NCBI RefSeq assembly: GCF_034479515.1
Contig: NZ_CP140152.1
Coordinates: 2,480,001 to 2,544,000, forward strand
Source of the DNA: Duganella zoogloeoides
Lineage (GTDB): Bacteria > Pseudomonadota > Gammaproteobacteria > Burkholderiales > Burkholderiaceae_D
Direction of reading: 5' to 3'
DNA: 64,000 nucleotides
Shown here: positions 17,379-24,368 of the stretch, in pieces
Position numbering within the stretch: position 1 is the first letter of the stretch
How the letters are laid out: each line of letters starts with the position of its first letter
Position numbers and translations under genes: made by a program
The notes under the pieces: generated by a model
What the model saw: only the letters and a program-made list of their open reading frames with translations
The model's database searches: none
What the model was told of the DNA's origin: nothing

Positions 17379-17632
17379 TTGGCGCGCTCCACCAGCATGG
17401 CATCGGCAAACGCATATGCACGGGCGGCGATCTCCTGCTCATTTCCGTATTGGCAGCTACCTTTGGTCTTGTTTTCGATCATCGGCGCCAACGACTGCGC
17501 CGCGAAGTAGTCGCGCAGCGACATGCCGCCGTGCGCCTCGGTATCAATCCGCTCTTGGCCGTCGCTGTCGATGCCGGTTATGGTCGCTTCAAGGCATGGG
17601 AATGCCGGGCCGCCGTTATTGGTGATGCTCAT
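17375..17632 (-). CDS. Small conserved-type phage protein
   Basis: 85 residues. The ATG at 17632 (MSITNNGGPAFPC) is preferred because GGGAG lies 8 nt upstream and the longer frame runs through the tRNA-like element. NGGPAFPCLEAT, GGMSLRDYFAAQSLAPMI and QEIAARAYAFADAMLVER are typical of a widespread family of short early phage proteins whose function is not known. Confidence 0.85.
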   Translation of the reverse strand: MSITNNGGPAFPCLEATITGIDSDGQERIDTEAHGGMSLRDYFAAQSLAPMIENKTKGSCQYGNEQEIAARAYAFADAMLVERAK

Positions 17633-17951
17633 GCCACTCTCCCTGTTCGATTCGTTGTTGGGGACCGCGTTCGCCGGTCGCTGCGTGTGGTAAGTGCCGA
17701 AGCAGACCCTACCCACCCCTCTTGTGCATGGATTCGAACCATGTTCCTTCCTGTCTGCCAGGCGTGCTGCCGGATACACCTTCACAAGTCGTCACCACAT
17801 GGCTGCTGACTGCCCCACCAAATCCGCCCGCGCACTGCACCAGCTCTACCTGTGTGTGTGTTCCCGCTCCTCGGCAATCAGCAGCCACGTGGTTCCCGCG
17901 CTTGCCCGGCGCGGGACGGGTAGTGCTGGCGGCCTGCACGCCGCCGTTGTG
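17633..17951 (-). other. Non-coding stretch with tRNA-like element and GC-rich hairpin
   Basis: No convincing gene lies in these 319 bp. They hold the tRNA-like fold at 17719-17789 and a hairpin near 17898-17920 (CCCGCGC pairing with GCGCGGG). Frames crossing the stretch have poor codon character. It separates two groups of leftward genes and probably acts at the RNA level. Confidence 0.5.
17719..17789 (-). tRNA. Degenerate tRNA-like element
   Basis: On the minus strand ACTTGTG (17789-17783) pairs at 6 of 7 positions with CACAAGA (17726-17720). The T-arm CATGG-TTCGAAT-CCATG is perfect, and a D-arm GTGT/GCAC with a GG-containing loop can be drawn. The anticodon arm is poor: no normal 7-nt loop with U33 forms. 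The length is about right for a tRNA. Most likely a decayed tRNA or a tRNA mimic, not a working adaptor. Confidence 0.35.
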
Positions 17952-18134
17952 TCACGCTGCCTGCACCTGCGAGGGGCGGTAGCTGCCGACCTTGTTGTCG
18001 CCCAGGTCGATGTCGTAGTAGCTGCCCTTCGAGCCCGGGCGCTCCTTGAGGAACTTGCCTTGCACGACCTTGCTGCGGGCGCGGACGGTGACCTTCTGGC
18101 CAGGTTTGAAAGTGGTCGGAGTAGCTGCTGCCAT
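17952..18134 (-). CDS. Small SH3-like basic phage protein
   Basis: 60 residues. The ATG at 18134 gives MAAATPTTFKPGQKVTVRAR, then KVVQGKFLKERPG, then YYDIDLGDNKVGSYRPSQV. The pattern looks like a small beta-barrel (KOW/SH3-like), which might bind nucleic acid. GAAAGG lies upstream. No exact family recognised. Confidence 0.7.
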   Translation of the reverse strand: MAAATPTTFKPGQKVTVRARSKVVQGKFLKERPGSKGSYYDIDLGDNKVGSYRPSQVQAA

Positions 18135-18283
18135 GTGATGCCTTTCTATGGTTGGTGGTGGCCGGATACGCCGGCCGGCGGCACGGGGCGAGTGCGACGC
18201 GGGCATGCTGATCCCACAGGGGCTATTTCTTCGCCTGCCAAGGCTGAGCCGGGTGGTAGCAGCGCCCGGCGACCGCATACGGA

Positions 18284-18637
18284 TCAGGGTGGCTCGAAGT
18301 TGCGTTCCCACTCGTGGCGCTCGATGCGCGCCTCGTCGATCGAGACCAGGCGCAGTTCGTGGGCGCTCGGCAGGTGGTCGTCGCACCAGTCGTCGAACTG
18401 CAGCAGCTGGTCGCGGGAGAAGAGGGCGGTCAGCGCCACCGTCTCGCCGGTCAGCGTCACGTCCGTCACGTCGTAGCCGGAGCCATCGAGCAGGCCGTGC
18501 AAGTCCAGCAGCAGGCCGTCGTGCTCGTGGCCTACGACCAGCACGCGGCTGTCGGGCGCCACGGTCGGCTGCTGGTCGCGCAGCACCACCGGCGCGGCGC
18601 AGGCTTTGAGCAGGGCGGGGTTGATCGGGGCATTCAT
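18284..18637 (-). CDS. Hypothetical early phage protein
   Basis: 117 residues. The N-terminus is LLKACAAPVVLRDQQPTVAP, the central part is beta-rich (SRVLVVGHEHDGLLLDLHG), and the C-terminal helix is LRLVSIDEARIERHEWE. The start overlaps the upstream gene by ATGA. About 150 bp without a clear gene separate it from the 60-residue gene downstream. No family recognised. Confidence 0.75.
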   Translation of the reverse strand: MNAPINPALLKACAAPVVLRDQQPTVAPDSRVLVVGHEHDGLLLDLHGLLDGSGYDVTDVTLTGETVALTALFSRDQLLQFDDWCDDHLPSAHELRLVSIDEARIERHEWERNFEPP

Positions 18638-18972
18638 TGGGCGGCCTGGATCGCGTCGAAGGCCAGTGCAAGCACGTCGGCGTCGTATGTGTTGACCTCG
18701 CCGAACTGCTCCATGGCGCGGCCGATCAGCAGGCCGTCAGCGCGGCTCAGCGCTGCAGCTTTGCGACCAATGCGGCTCAGCGTAGCCAGCGGCAGGTCGG
18801 CGCCGCGTGTAGCGCAGAACTGGGCCACGGTGACCATTCCGGTGGCGGCAGGTGCCAGCTTCGGCACCAGGGCCAGCTTGCGCGCCGGCACCAGGTTGCG
18901 GATTGCGTCGCCGGCCAGCTCGGTGAAGTTGAAGGTGCTACCGGCGTGGACGCCCACGATCAGGGCGATCAT
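18634..18972 (-). CDS. Hypothetical early phage protein
   Basis: 112 residues with ATGA overlaps on both sides. The hydrophobic N-terminus MIALIVGVHAGSTFNFTELA is followed by a basic helix (IRNLVPARKLALVPK) and TVAQFCATRGADLPLATLSR, then IGRKAAALSRADG. No family recognised. It lies near the promoter-proximal end of the PL operon. Confidence 0.7.
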   Translation of the reverse strand: MIALIVGVHAGSTFNFTELAGDAIRNLVPARKLALVPKLAPAATGMVTVAQFCATRGADLPLATLSRIGRKAAALSRADGLLIGRAMEQFGEVNTYDADVLALAFDAIQAAQ

Positions 18973-19049
18973 TTCCGCACCTGGGCGGCGTGCGCGGCAT
19001 CACCGCGGTGCTGGGCTTCTGCAAGTGCTGCAAGTTCGGCTGGTGACAT
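18969..19049 (-). CDS. Very small first gene of the PL operon
   Basis: 26 residues (MSPAELAALAEAQHRGDAAH, AAQVRK). The ATG at 19049 has GGAG six nt upstream; an in-frame ATG at 19061 would add MENE but has a poorer ribosome site. It ends in the ATGA start of the next gene. It is about 30 nt downstream of the predicted PL start point. A translational primer for the operon is possible. Confidence 0.6.
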   Translation of the reverse strand: MSPAELAALAEAQHRGDAAHAAQVRK

Positions 19050-19086
19050 TTCGTTCTCCATCGCTGTTGGTGTGTCGATGAAGTGA

Positions 19087-19115
19087 ACTATAGCAATTTG
19101 CTTTTGCTTTTACAA
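19087..19115 (-). promoter_or_regulatory. Leftward early promoter PL
   Basis: On the minus strand TTGTAA (19115-19110), exactly 17 bp, then TATAGT (19092-19087). The predicted start is near 19080. The operator at 19092-19102 shares its edge base with the -10 box. Confidence 0.85.
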
Positions 19116-19138
19116 TAGCAAATTGCATTTAATTTGCT
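19092..19138. promoter_or_regulatory. OL operator cluster
   Basis: OL-a is AGCAATTTGCT (19092-19102), a perfect 11-bp palindrome. OL-b is AGCAAATTGCA (19117-19127), one mismatch, with centres 25 bp apart. A half site TTTGCT ends at 19138. The same motif occurs at PR. Confidence 0.8.
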
Positions 19139-19210
19139 TTGGATGCGAACGCTGGGGGGGGGGCACGAAAAAAGATCCTAGAATCGGAGCTTTTCGTGAC
19201 CTACGGTTGT

Positions 19211-19233
19211 AAAAAAGCCCGCTAGTGCGGGCT
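19211..19233 (-). terminator. Terminator of the lysogenic cassette
   Basis: On the minus strand AGCCCGC-ACTA-GCGGGCT is a perfect 7-bp stem followed by TTTTT. It lies 59 bp beyond the KilA-N stop and before PL, so it would insulate the early operon from prophage transcription. Confidence 0.9.
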
Positions 19234-19291
19234 AAGTTAGGGAGAGGGGGGACTCAAATGCGATTCCCGGATAAACGGGAATCCTCTGAAT

Positions 19292-20056
19292 TTAGGCCTT
19301 CGCGGGTGCCGTTAGCAATTTCGGTAAGTACGTAAGGGCTACTGGGTCGCGTTCTTGGAAGTACTTCAGGGCCTTCTGCGGCAGCCATACGTTGTTGAAA
19401 TGGGCCCGGAAATCGGCCAAATACTCATTTGGATAAAGTCGTGCATCAACCACCCTCCCATCCATATAGCGATGCTTGTAACTCGGGAACATAGACGGTT
19501 CAACCCCTTTTTCATCGCGTATCCACTTAGAAAACATTCGACCCTCTGAGATATCCGGCACCAATCCCTCGGGAAGGGTATAACCTTCCGATTCCATAGG
19601 CGCGATGAGGCCAAAAATAATTTCGTTCAGCATTGAAAAATGTGTTGCGGGAATCGCACCGCGATTTACCATGTATCGTTGAATATGAACTGGAAGATTT
19701 CCGCCGCCCGCCATACCGGGCACTCCCCCAGCCATCCATTCTGATACCCACTGCGTCACACGCACCGCGAATACCGGCGACAACCACTGTGCAAGGTGGA
19801 TGGCGACTTGGGGGTGGACCCAAGTACCCGCGCCTTGCGCCGAAAATACAAGAGATTGGACTGGGATTTTGGTGTGGCGGCCCAGCTCCTCGAGGAACGC
19901 CTGCGTGTTGTCTGTAGAACGATAGTGATTCCACTGCTTGTTCGCGGCTTTGCACATTGCGGTTGCGTTGATAAAACCGTCGACTGCGCGCTGGCCGATA
20001 GTTACGCCATCGGCCTCGTGCTGAATGAGCGCCAGTTCAAGTTGCGTGTTCTTCAT
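19292..20056 (-). CDS. KilA-N domain protein, possible BstA-like superinfection protein
   Basis: 254 residues. Residues 1-115 are a KilA-N DNA-binding domain: GQRAVDGFINATAMCKAANK, QWNHYRSTDNTQAFLEEL, GTWVHPQVAIHLAQWLSPVF. The C-terminal part (THFSMLNEIIFGLIAPMES, GRMFSKWIRDEKGVEPSMF, ALKYFQERDPVALTYL) is a distinct domain, not that of the antirepressor at 22829. The gene follows cI and the lipoprotein gene on the same strand and ends at a strong terminator, so lysogen expression is likely. Prophage KilA-N proteins at such positions include BstA, an abortive-infection factor; homology is suspected, not established. Confidence 0.85.
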   Translation of the reverse strand: MKNTQLELALIQHEADGVTIGQRAVDGFINATAMCKAANKQWNHYRSTDNTQAFLEELGRHTKIPVQSLVFSAQGAGTWVHPQVAIHLAQWLSPVFAVRVTQWVSEWMAGGVPGMAGGGNLPVHIQRYMVNRGAIPATHFSMLNEIIFGLIAPMESEGYTLPEGLVPDISEGRMFSKWIRDEKGVEPSMFPSYKHRYMDGRVVDARLYPNEYLADFRAHFNNVWLPQKALKYFQERDPVALTYLPKLLTAPAKA

Positions 20057-20068
20057 ATTTTTAGAATT

Positions 20069-20242
20069 CTATCTCGAGGAGTGAGTGGGCTGGAGTTGGT
20101 AAGATTTGACTATGCTGAGCGTTAAAAATAAGGACCGAAAGATATTGGTCGCAGTGATCAGGATGACGAAGAACGCGACGATCACCACGTGCTGAAGTTG
20201 CTGGCGTTTTGCGCGAGCTGCGTGAACCGGGCTCGATATCAT
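20069..20242 (-). CDS. Possible small membrane protein
   Basis: 57 residues: MISSPVHAARAKRQQLQ, then a hydrophobic segment VVIVAFFVILITATNIF and a second RSLFLTLSIV. The ribosome site is weak and no family is recognised. The position in a lysogenic cassette resembles that of exclusion proteins. It may alternatively be a non-coding spacer. Confidence 0.4.
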   Translation of the reverse strand: MISSPVHAARAKRQQLQHVVIVAFFVILITATNIFRSLFLTLSIVKSYQLQPTHSSR

Positions 20243-20320
20243 CGGCACAAATAGATAGTGATGAGCTGACACACAGGGGGGGGAGCCTTCCCCCTTCCAA
20301 GCTCCTAGCTCACCATCCAA

Positions 20321-20821
20321 CTAGTTGGCGCCGTTGACAATAGCCTGCTTGCTTTCACCTGCCTTTACCTCGACGATTCCGGTAACCAGTCCGCCTTGTG
20401 CTCCGTGGAATGGAACATCCCAAGTTATCTCGGTTCGGATGTAATAAGAGCCTGCGGGGATATTCGAGAACTTGAAGCGGCCGTCGGCATCGGCGGTGGT
20501 CGATCTGCGCGCGCTCACGAACTTGGGAAATGGCGGTACGGTGCTCTTATAGCGCCACACTTTTCCCGCTTGGTACCACCATGCGCGACTGACTTCCGTA
20601 ACTGGATCGATGGTTACTAGGCGGCCGGCTGCCTTGACGGTGCCGCCTCCTTTTTGCGCCAAGAAAGCCTGACCCACAATCTCCGAATTGCCATCTACAA
20701 GATAGGGCTCATACTCAGCCTCGGCGCTCGAACTGAACTGCTTGTACGTCGGAGCTGGAGGCCTGGAAGCGCACCCGGCGAGTGCCGCTATGGCGAGAGC
20801 TGCGATGATTGGTTTTTTCAT
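20321..20821 (-). CDS. Lysogeny-module lipoprotein
   Basis: 166 residues with a clear lipoprotein signal: MKKPIIAALAIAALAGC, lipobox LAGC, mature N-terminal Cys17. Residues about 108-130 (TTADADGRFKFSNIPAGSYY) are a carboxypeptidase-regulatory-like beta-sandwich motif. It starts 76 bp beyond the cI stop on the same strand, with AAGG before the ATG. A surface lipoprotein expressed from a prophage would suit superinfection exclusion or lysogenic conversion; that role is inferred. Confidence 0.85.
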   Translation of the reverse strand: MKKPIIAALAIAALAGCASRPPAPTYKQFSSSAEAEYEPYLVDGNSEIVGQAFLAQKGGGTVKAAGRLVTIDPVTEVSRAWWYQAGKVWRYKSTVPPFPKFVSARRSTTADADGRFKFSNIPAGSYYIRTEITWDVPFHGAQGGLVTGIVEVKAGESKQAIVNGAN

Positions 20822-20855
20822 GATCCCTTTTTTTGTGGAAATTACAAATGAGAGG

Positions 20856-20861
20856 ATTATA
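20856..20861 (-). promoter_or_regulatory. Possible promoter -10 box of lipoprotein gene
   Basis: On the minus strand TATAAT lies 35 bp before the lipoprotein ATG, but no good -35 box is seen 16-18 bp upstream. A TTGCT operator half site lies next to it. Confidence 0.4.
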
Positions 20862-20897
20862 TGAAAAATTGCTAATCGGAAATCTAACCAATTGTCA

Positions 20898-21638
20898 CTA
20901 AATGTGGTCAGTTTCTCGCTTTATTACTCTGCCGATGATGCCGCAGTCGCCACTTCGGCAGCCTTTGGGCCTGTGACGGGTTTGGTCCGGATTGTCCGAG
21001 AACAACCACCACTCGCCGCGCTCTTTCACCAAGCGCTTGATCACCGATTCGCCGTCGTAGTTGAAAGCGTAGACAGCGCCGTCCTTCATGACCTTGTCGG
21101 CCGTATCGATAATCACCACGTCGCCCGCGTATAAATTCGGCTCCATGCTCTCGCCGGTGACGGTCAAGGCCATCAGCGTATTTGGATCTATGTCTCTGCG
21201 GTCCACCCAGTTCTTGGGCAGGCTGACCGTATCTCCGTCATAAATGTCAGGAATCGTTTGGAAGCCAGTAACGCCTGCGCGCAGTTGCAGCTTCACTTTC
21301 TTGATGAAGTAGAAATTCGGATCGCCTGTCTCAGCGATGACGACGCGCATCGCGCCAGGAAGGAGGGCTTGCGCTTGCTCAAACGTCAACGGTGTATCGA
21401 CTTCGGTTCCGTGTGGGAGATCCAGCCACCCGACTTCTTTCCCGCATCCAGCCTCTAATTTGCGTGCGAGCGCGTCACCGACTCCGCGCGGCGTGCCTGT
21501 CGATGACTTCGCACCGTTGAGGATCTGGCTGAGATACATCGGGGCGGTGCCGGCGAGCTGCGCTACAGCATCGGCCGTCTTGAACTCACGGACAAGGGCG
21601 CGAAGGTTTTCGATTCGTAATTCTTTGGAGGTAGCCAT
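20898..21638 (-). CDS. CI-type repressor (HTH plus S24 autoprotease)
   Basis: 246 residues from ATG 21638 (MATSKELRIENLRALV). The N-terminal HTH is ADAVAQLAGTAPMYLSQILN. The C-terminal S24 peptidase domain has the serine in TVTGESMEPNLYAGDVVIID and the lysine in YDGESVIKRLVKERGEW. RecA-stimulated self-cleavage would permit SOS induction. It is transcribed away from cro across a 72-bp gap containing three operator copies. The longer upstream frame has no ribosome site and runs through the operators, so it was not used. PRM is not clear; a TTTACA on the minus strand is the best -35. Confidence 0.94.
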   Translation of the reverse strand: MATSKELRIENLRALVREFKTADAVAQLAGTAPMYLSQILNGAKSSTGTPRGVGDALARKLEAGCGKEVGWLDLPHGTEVDTPLTFEQAQALLPGAMRVVIAETGDPNFYFIKKVKLQLRAGVTGFQTIPDIYDGDTVSLPKNWVDRRDIDPNTLMALTVTGESMEPNLYAGDVVIIDTADKVMKDGAVYAFNYDGESVIKRLVKERGEWWLFSDNPDQTRHRPKGCRSGDCGIIGRVIKRETDHI

Positions 21639-21651
21639 CGGCGCATTTAAT

Positions 21652-21711
21652 AGCAAAGTGCTTTGGTTTGGAATACGCAATTTGCTATTGACGATGTAAA
21701 AGCAAATTGCT
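21652..21711. promoter_or_regulatory. OR operator cluster
   Basis: Three related 11-bp palindromes: AGCAAAGTGCT (21652-21662), CGCAATTTGCT (21676-21686) and AGCAAATTGCT (21701-21711, perfect). Centres are 24 and 25 bp apart, giving three operators on one DNA face as in lambda OR. Confidence 0.88.
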
Positions 21712-21716
21712 ATAGT
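21688..21716 (+). promoter_or_regulatory. Rightward early promoter PR
   Basis: TTGACG (21688-21693), 17-bp spacer, TATAGT (21711-21716). One operator abuts the -35 box and another fills the spacer up to the -10 box. The predicted start is within one base of the cro ATG. Confidence 0.9.
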
Positions 21717-21722
21717 GGGTTC

Positions 21723-22001
21723 ATGGAACTCATAAACTTCGTTAAAGAGCGCGGCGCGCAGCGCGCGCTGGCCCAAAAATTGGCGATCACCCCCGTGCTT
21801 ATCAGCCAGTGGGCCAATCGTTTGCGGCCAATTCCGCCTGAGCGCTGCGTCGAAATTGAGCGCGCCACCAATGGCCAAGTCACCCGCAAAGACCTGCGCC
21901 CAGACGACTGGCAGAACATCTGGCCGGAACTCGCGCCATCGTGCGCCGCCAATGCGCCCAGCGCCGTGACCCAGCTCAATCCTGCCGGAGAAGCTGCATG
22001 A
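21723..22001 (+). CDS. Cro-type repressor (YdaS/Cro family HTH)
   Basis: 92 residues from ATG 21723 (MELINFVKERGAQ). The HTH reads ALAQKLAITPVLISQWANR, then PIPPERCVEIERATNGQVTR and KDLRPDDW, the YdaS/Cro-like pattern. No Shine-Dalgarno precedes the ATG, and the PR -10 box ends only 6 bp before it. It is the first rightward gene and overlaps the next as ATGA. It would repress PRM and early transcription during lytic growth. Confidence 0.9.
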   Translation: MELINFVKERGAQRALAQKLAITPVLISQWANRLRPIPPERCVEIERATNGQVTRKDLRPDDWQNIWPELAPSCAANAPSAVTQLNPAGEAA

Positions 22002-22402
22002 AGGCCGCCCTCAATCGCATCGCTGCGATGCTCGGCTACGTCCCGGCGCCCGCCAAGCTCGCGCCGAGCGTCATCACGATGGAGCTCAAGTACGAGATCG
22101 ACGGCGCACCGGTGGATGCCGCAATAGCCAAGCTTGATCAACTGGCCGACGCCGCGCGCGGCGCCGAGGCCGCGATCAACGACGCGCTGCTTGCGCAAGA
22201 GGGCGAGTTCATCAGCGCTGAGCTGGTGGCTGATGACACCCAGGCGCTGATCCTCGACGAGTTGCGGAAGCTGGCCACGCTGGCGGAAGTGCTGGCAAAG
22301 CAGGGCGACATCACCGTCGCCGCGCGCAGCACCGCATGCGCCGATCTCTGCTCGGTCATTCGCCCCGCCACTGGCGCTGCCGCATCCGGCTTACCTGGCT
22401 GA
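21998..22402 (+). CDS. Hypothetical early protein downstream of cro
   Basis: 134 residues, coupled to cro by ATGA. Segments: MKAALNRIAAMLGYVPAPAK, then VDAAIAKLDQLADAARGAEA, then ILDELRKLATLAEVLAKQG. It is predicted to be largely helical. No family recognised; it occupies the position of CII-like or replication accessory genes. Confidence 0.7.
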   Translation: MKAALNRIAAMLGYVPAPAKLAPSVITMELKYEIDGAPVDAAIAKLDQLADAARGAEAAINDALLAQEGEFISAELVADDTQALILDELRKLATLAEVLAKQGDITVAARSTACADLCSVIRPATGAAASGLPG

Positions 22403-22490
22403 CGGCGCTCACCACCCCGAATTTGTAACGTCGCCGGCCCTAGACCTGCCGGTTTAAATCCTGAAGTCCGCATCACTATAGGAGCAACAC

Positions 22491-22781
22491 ATGAGCACCA
22501 CCCAACGCAAGCCGGATCCCCGCTTGAACGTCGTCAAGGTCTACCTCGGCGACGAGGAGCAGGCCACTTTGCAGAGCCACTGCGCTGCCGCAGATATCAG
22601 CATCAGCGGTTTCCTCCGCCAGGCTGGCATGCGCATCGCGACGGCACACCAGCAGGTTACCCGCTTCCCGAGCCGCCAAGAAGGGGCTGGTGTAGGCCTG
22701 CGCCGGGCCTTCTCGTTCCCGGGTCAGGCCCAGGGCGTGCGCCGCGTGTCGCGCGGTGCGCTGCGCCCGATGCGCTCCTGA
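22491..22781 (+). CDS. Ribbon-helix-helix / MobC-like phage protein
   Basis: 96 residues. RLNVVKVYLGDEEQATLQSH followed by DISISGFLRQAGMRIA is the beta strand plus two helices of RHH proteins such as MobC-like relaxosome factors. The C-terminal 40 residues are basic and low in structure. TAGGAG lies 6 nt before the ATG. Likely a small DNA-binding regulator. Confidence 0.8.
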   Translation: MSTTQRKPDPRLNVVKVYLGDEEQATLQSHCAAADISISGFLRQAGMRIATAHQQVTRFPSRQEGAGVGLRRAFSFPGQAQGVRRVSRGALRPMRS

Positions 22782-22828
22782 ATCGCAACCAAGTCCCGCA
22801 CCCGCCGGGCGCAACCAAAGGAAGAGCC

Positions 22829-23605
22829 GTGAACCACCTCAAAATCGCTGATATACCGATTCGTACCGATGAAGCAGGACGCTTCTCGCTGAACGACCTG
22901 CATAAGGCCGCCGGCGGCGAAGCCCGCCATAAGCCGCACGACTTCCTTCGAAGTCAGCAGACGCAAGCATTGGTGAGCGAGCTCGCAGGAGAGGAAAGCG
23001 ATACGGGAATTCCCGCATCGGTCGTCAGCATCAAGGGCGGTCTCAACCAAGGCACCTACGCCGGGAAGGAACTGGTATACGCCTATGCGATGTGGATCAG
23101 TGCCAAGTTCCACCTGCAGGTTATCCGCACGTTCGACGCGGTGGCCAACGGCGCGCTGCCGGCACCAGCTGCAAAGGCCGTGCGCGCGGCGCCCGTGAAG
23201 TCGCCAGTGATGGTTGCGGCCGGCATGATGCCCGCCCTGGTGCGCGCGCTGCGTTGCTGCGGCATCGACAAGAACGCTGCCGCCATCGGCGCCAACCAGA
23301 TCGCCACGGCGCAGACCGGCGTGAACCTGCTCGCGCTGGCCGGCCAGCAGCATCTGCCGACGCCTGATCAAGAAATCTGCTTCACGCCCACCGAGTTGGG
23401 ACATCGCCGCTGCATCAGCGCCAAGACGTTCAACCGCACCCTTGCCGACGCCGGCCTGCAAGAACGCGTCGGCGAGCACTGGGTTCCGACCGCGAAGGGC
23501 CGGCCGCACGCTGTCGTCCTCGACACCGGCAAGGCGCACGGCAACGGCACCCCGATCCAGCAGGTGAAGTGGAAAGATTCAGTGCTGGCGGAGGTGGCAT
23601 TGTGA
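22829..23605 (+). CDS. KilA-N antirepressor-like protein
   Basis: 258 residues with GTG start and AAAGGAAGAG upstream. Residues 1-100 are a KilA-N domain: AGRFSLNDLHKAAGGEARHK, PHDFLRSQQTQALVSELA, GTYAGKELVYAYAMWISAKF. The C-terminal region about 190-250 (FTPTELGHRRCISAKTFNRT, VPTAKGRPHAVVLDTGK) is typical of phage antirepressors. It probably relieves repression or controls early genes. It is coupled to the next gene by GTGA. Confidence 0.88.
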   Translation: MNHLKIADIPIRTDEAGRFSLNDLHKAAGGEARHKPHDFLRSQQTQALVSELAGEESDTGIPASVVSIKGGLNQGTYAGKELVYAYAMWISAKFHLQVIRTFDAVANGALPAPAAKAVRAAPVKSPVMVAAGMMPALVRALRCCGIDKNAAAIGANQIATAQTGVNLLALAGQQHLPTPDQEICFTPTELGHRRCISAKTFNRTLADAGLQERVGEHWVPTAKGRPHAVVLDTGKAHGNGTPIQQVKWKDSVLAEVAL

Positions 23606-24189
23606 ATAGCCCGTCGAATAATCAGCCGCGCCCAGCAGCGGTAGAGCAGGGCGCGCTGCCAGCGTTGCCCGAGTGGGCCTACCGCGACGACCTGGGCGGC
23701 CTGGTGCCGAGCGAGATCCGCACGGCGCTGAACGAGCACGCCCGCGCCGCCTGGAACATGGGGCTGGACACTGGCCTGCTGCACGCGCCTGCCGTCACCG
23801 ACACCGACTTGCCCGAGCTGCGAGACCACCTGGCCACGGCCAAGGTCATGGACCGCTCGATCACTCTGTCGCCGGCTGCCGCTGACGCGTTGTACCTGGC
23901 GGCGACCACGCCGCCCACCGAGGCTAAATCTGTCACCACCGCGCCGCAGGTGGCCGGCTACATCGAGCCGCAGGAAATTCCGTGCATCGGCCAGTGCCGC
24001 ACCACGCTGTGGGCCACGAAGCAAAGCCCGGGCGCGATGGCCGTGTACTTGCCAGCGCCGGCCGCGCCCGCCACAACCGACGTGTGCGCCGAAATGCGCG
24101 CGCTGTGCAGCAGCTGCGGCGGCACCGGCGACGTCACCCGAATTGATGGCGAGTGGCTGGGTTACTGCAATTGCGGGAGCGCCAAGTGA
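23602..24189 (+). CDS. Hypothetical protein with C-terminal zinc ribbon
   Basis: 195 residues from GTG 23602, overlapping the previous stop. The N-terminal part is low in Cys (LPEWAYRDDLGGLVPSEIRT, then ALNEHARAAWNMG). The C-terminal CSSCGGTGDV and YCNCG make a four-cysteine zinc ribbon like DnaJ zinc repeats. Function unknown; early operon context. Confidence 0.75.
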   Translation: MNSPSNNQPRPAAVEQGALPALPEWAYRDDLGGLVPSEIRTALNEHARAAWNMGLDTGLLHAPAVTDTDLPELRDHLATAKVMDRSITLSPAAADALYLAATTPPTEAKSVTTAPQVAGYIEPQEIPCIGQCRTTLWATKQSPGAMAVYLPAPAAPATTDVCAEMRALCSSCGGTGDVTRIDGEWLGYCNCGSAK

Positions 24190-24368
24190 GCCACCAAGAC
24201 GAAGACAAAGGCCGGGTGAAGCTGGCCGTGCTGGTGCGTGAAATGCGCGAGAACCTGGCCGCCCACATCGAGATAGCGCAACTCAGCGCGAAGATCGGCC
24301 GCGCCAAGTATCTGGCGCTCGTGGCCGAAGGCTTCACTGAGCAGCAGGCGCTGGAGCTGTGCAAATGA
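24186..24368 (+). CDS. Small helical early protein
   Basis: 60 residues from GTG 24186, overlapping the previous stop and followed by ATGA. Sequence VKLAVLVREMRENLAAHIEI, then RAKYLALVAEGFTEQQALEL. A short helical protein; no family recognised. Confidence 0.75.
   Translation: MSHQDEDKGRVKLAVLVREMRENLAAHIEIAQLSAKIGRAKYLALVAEGFTEQQALELCK

Noticed and set aside
17709..17939. 76-codon minus-strand ORF
   Set aside because: It runs through the tRNA-like fold and GC hairpin, lacks a ribosome site and has no protein-like pattern.
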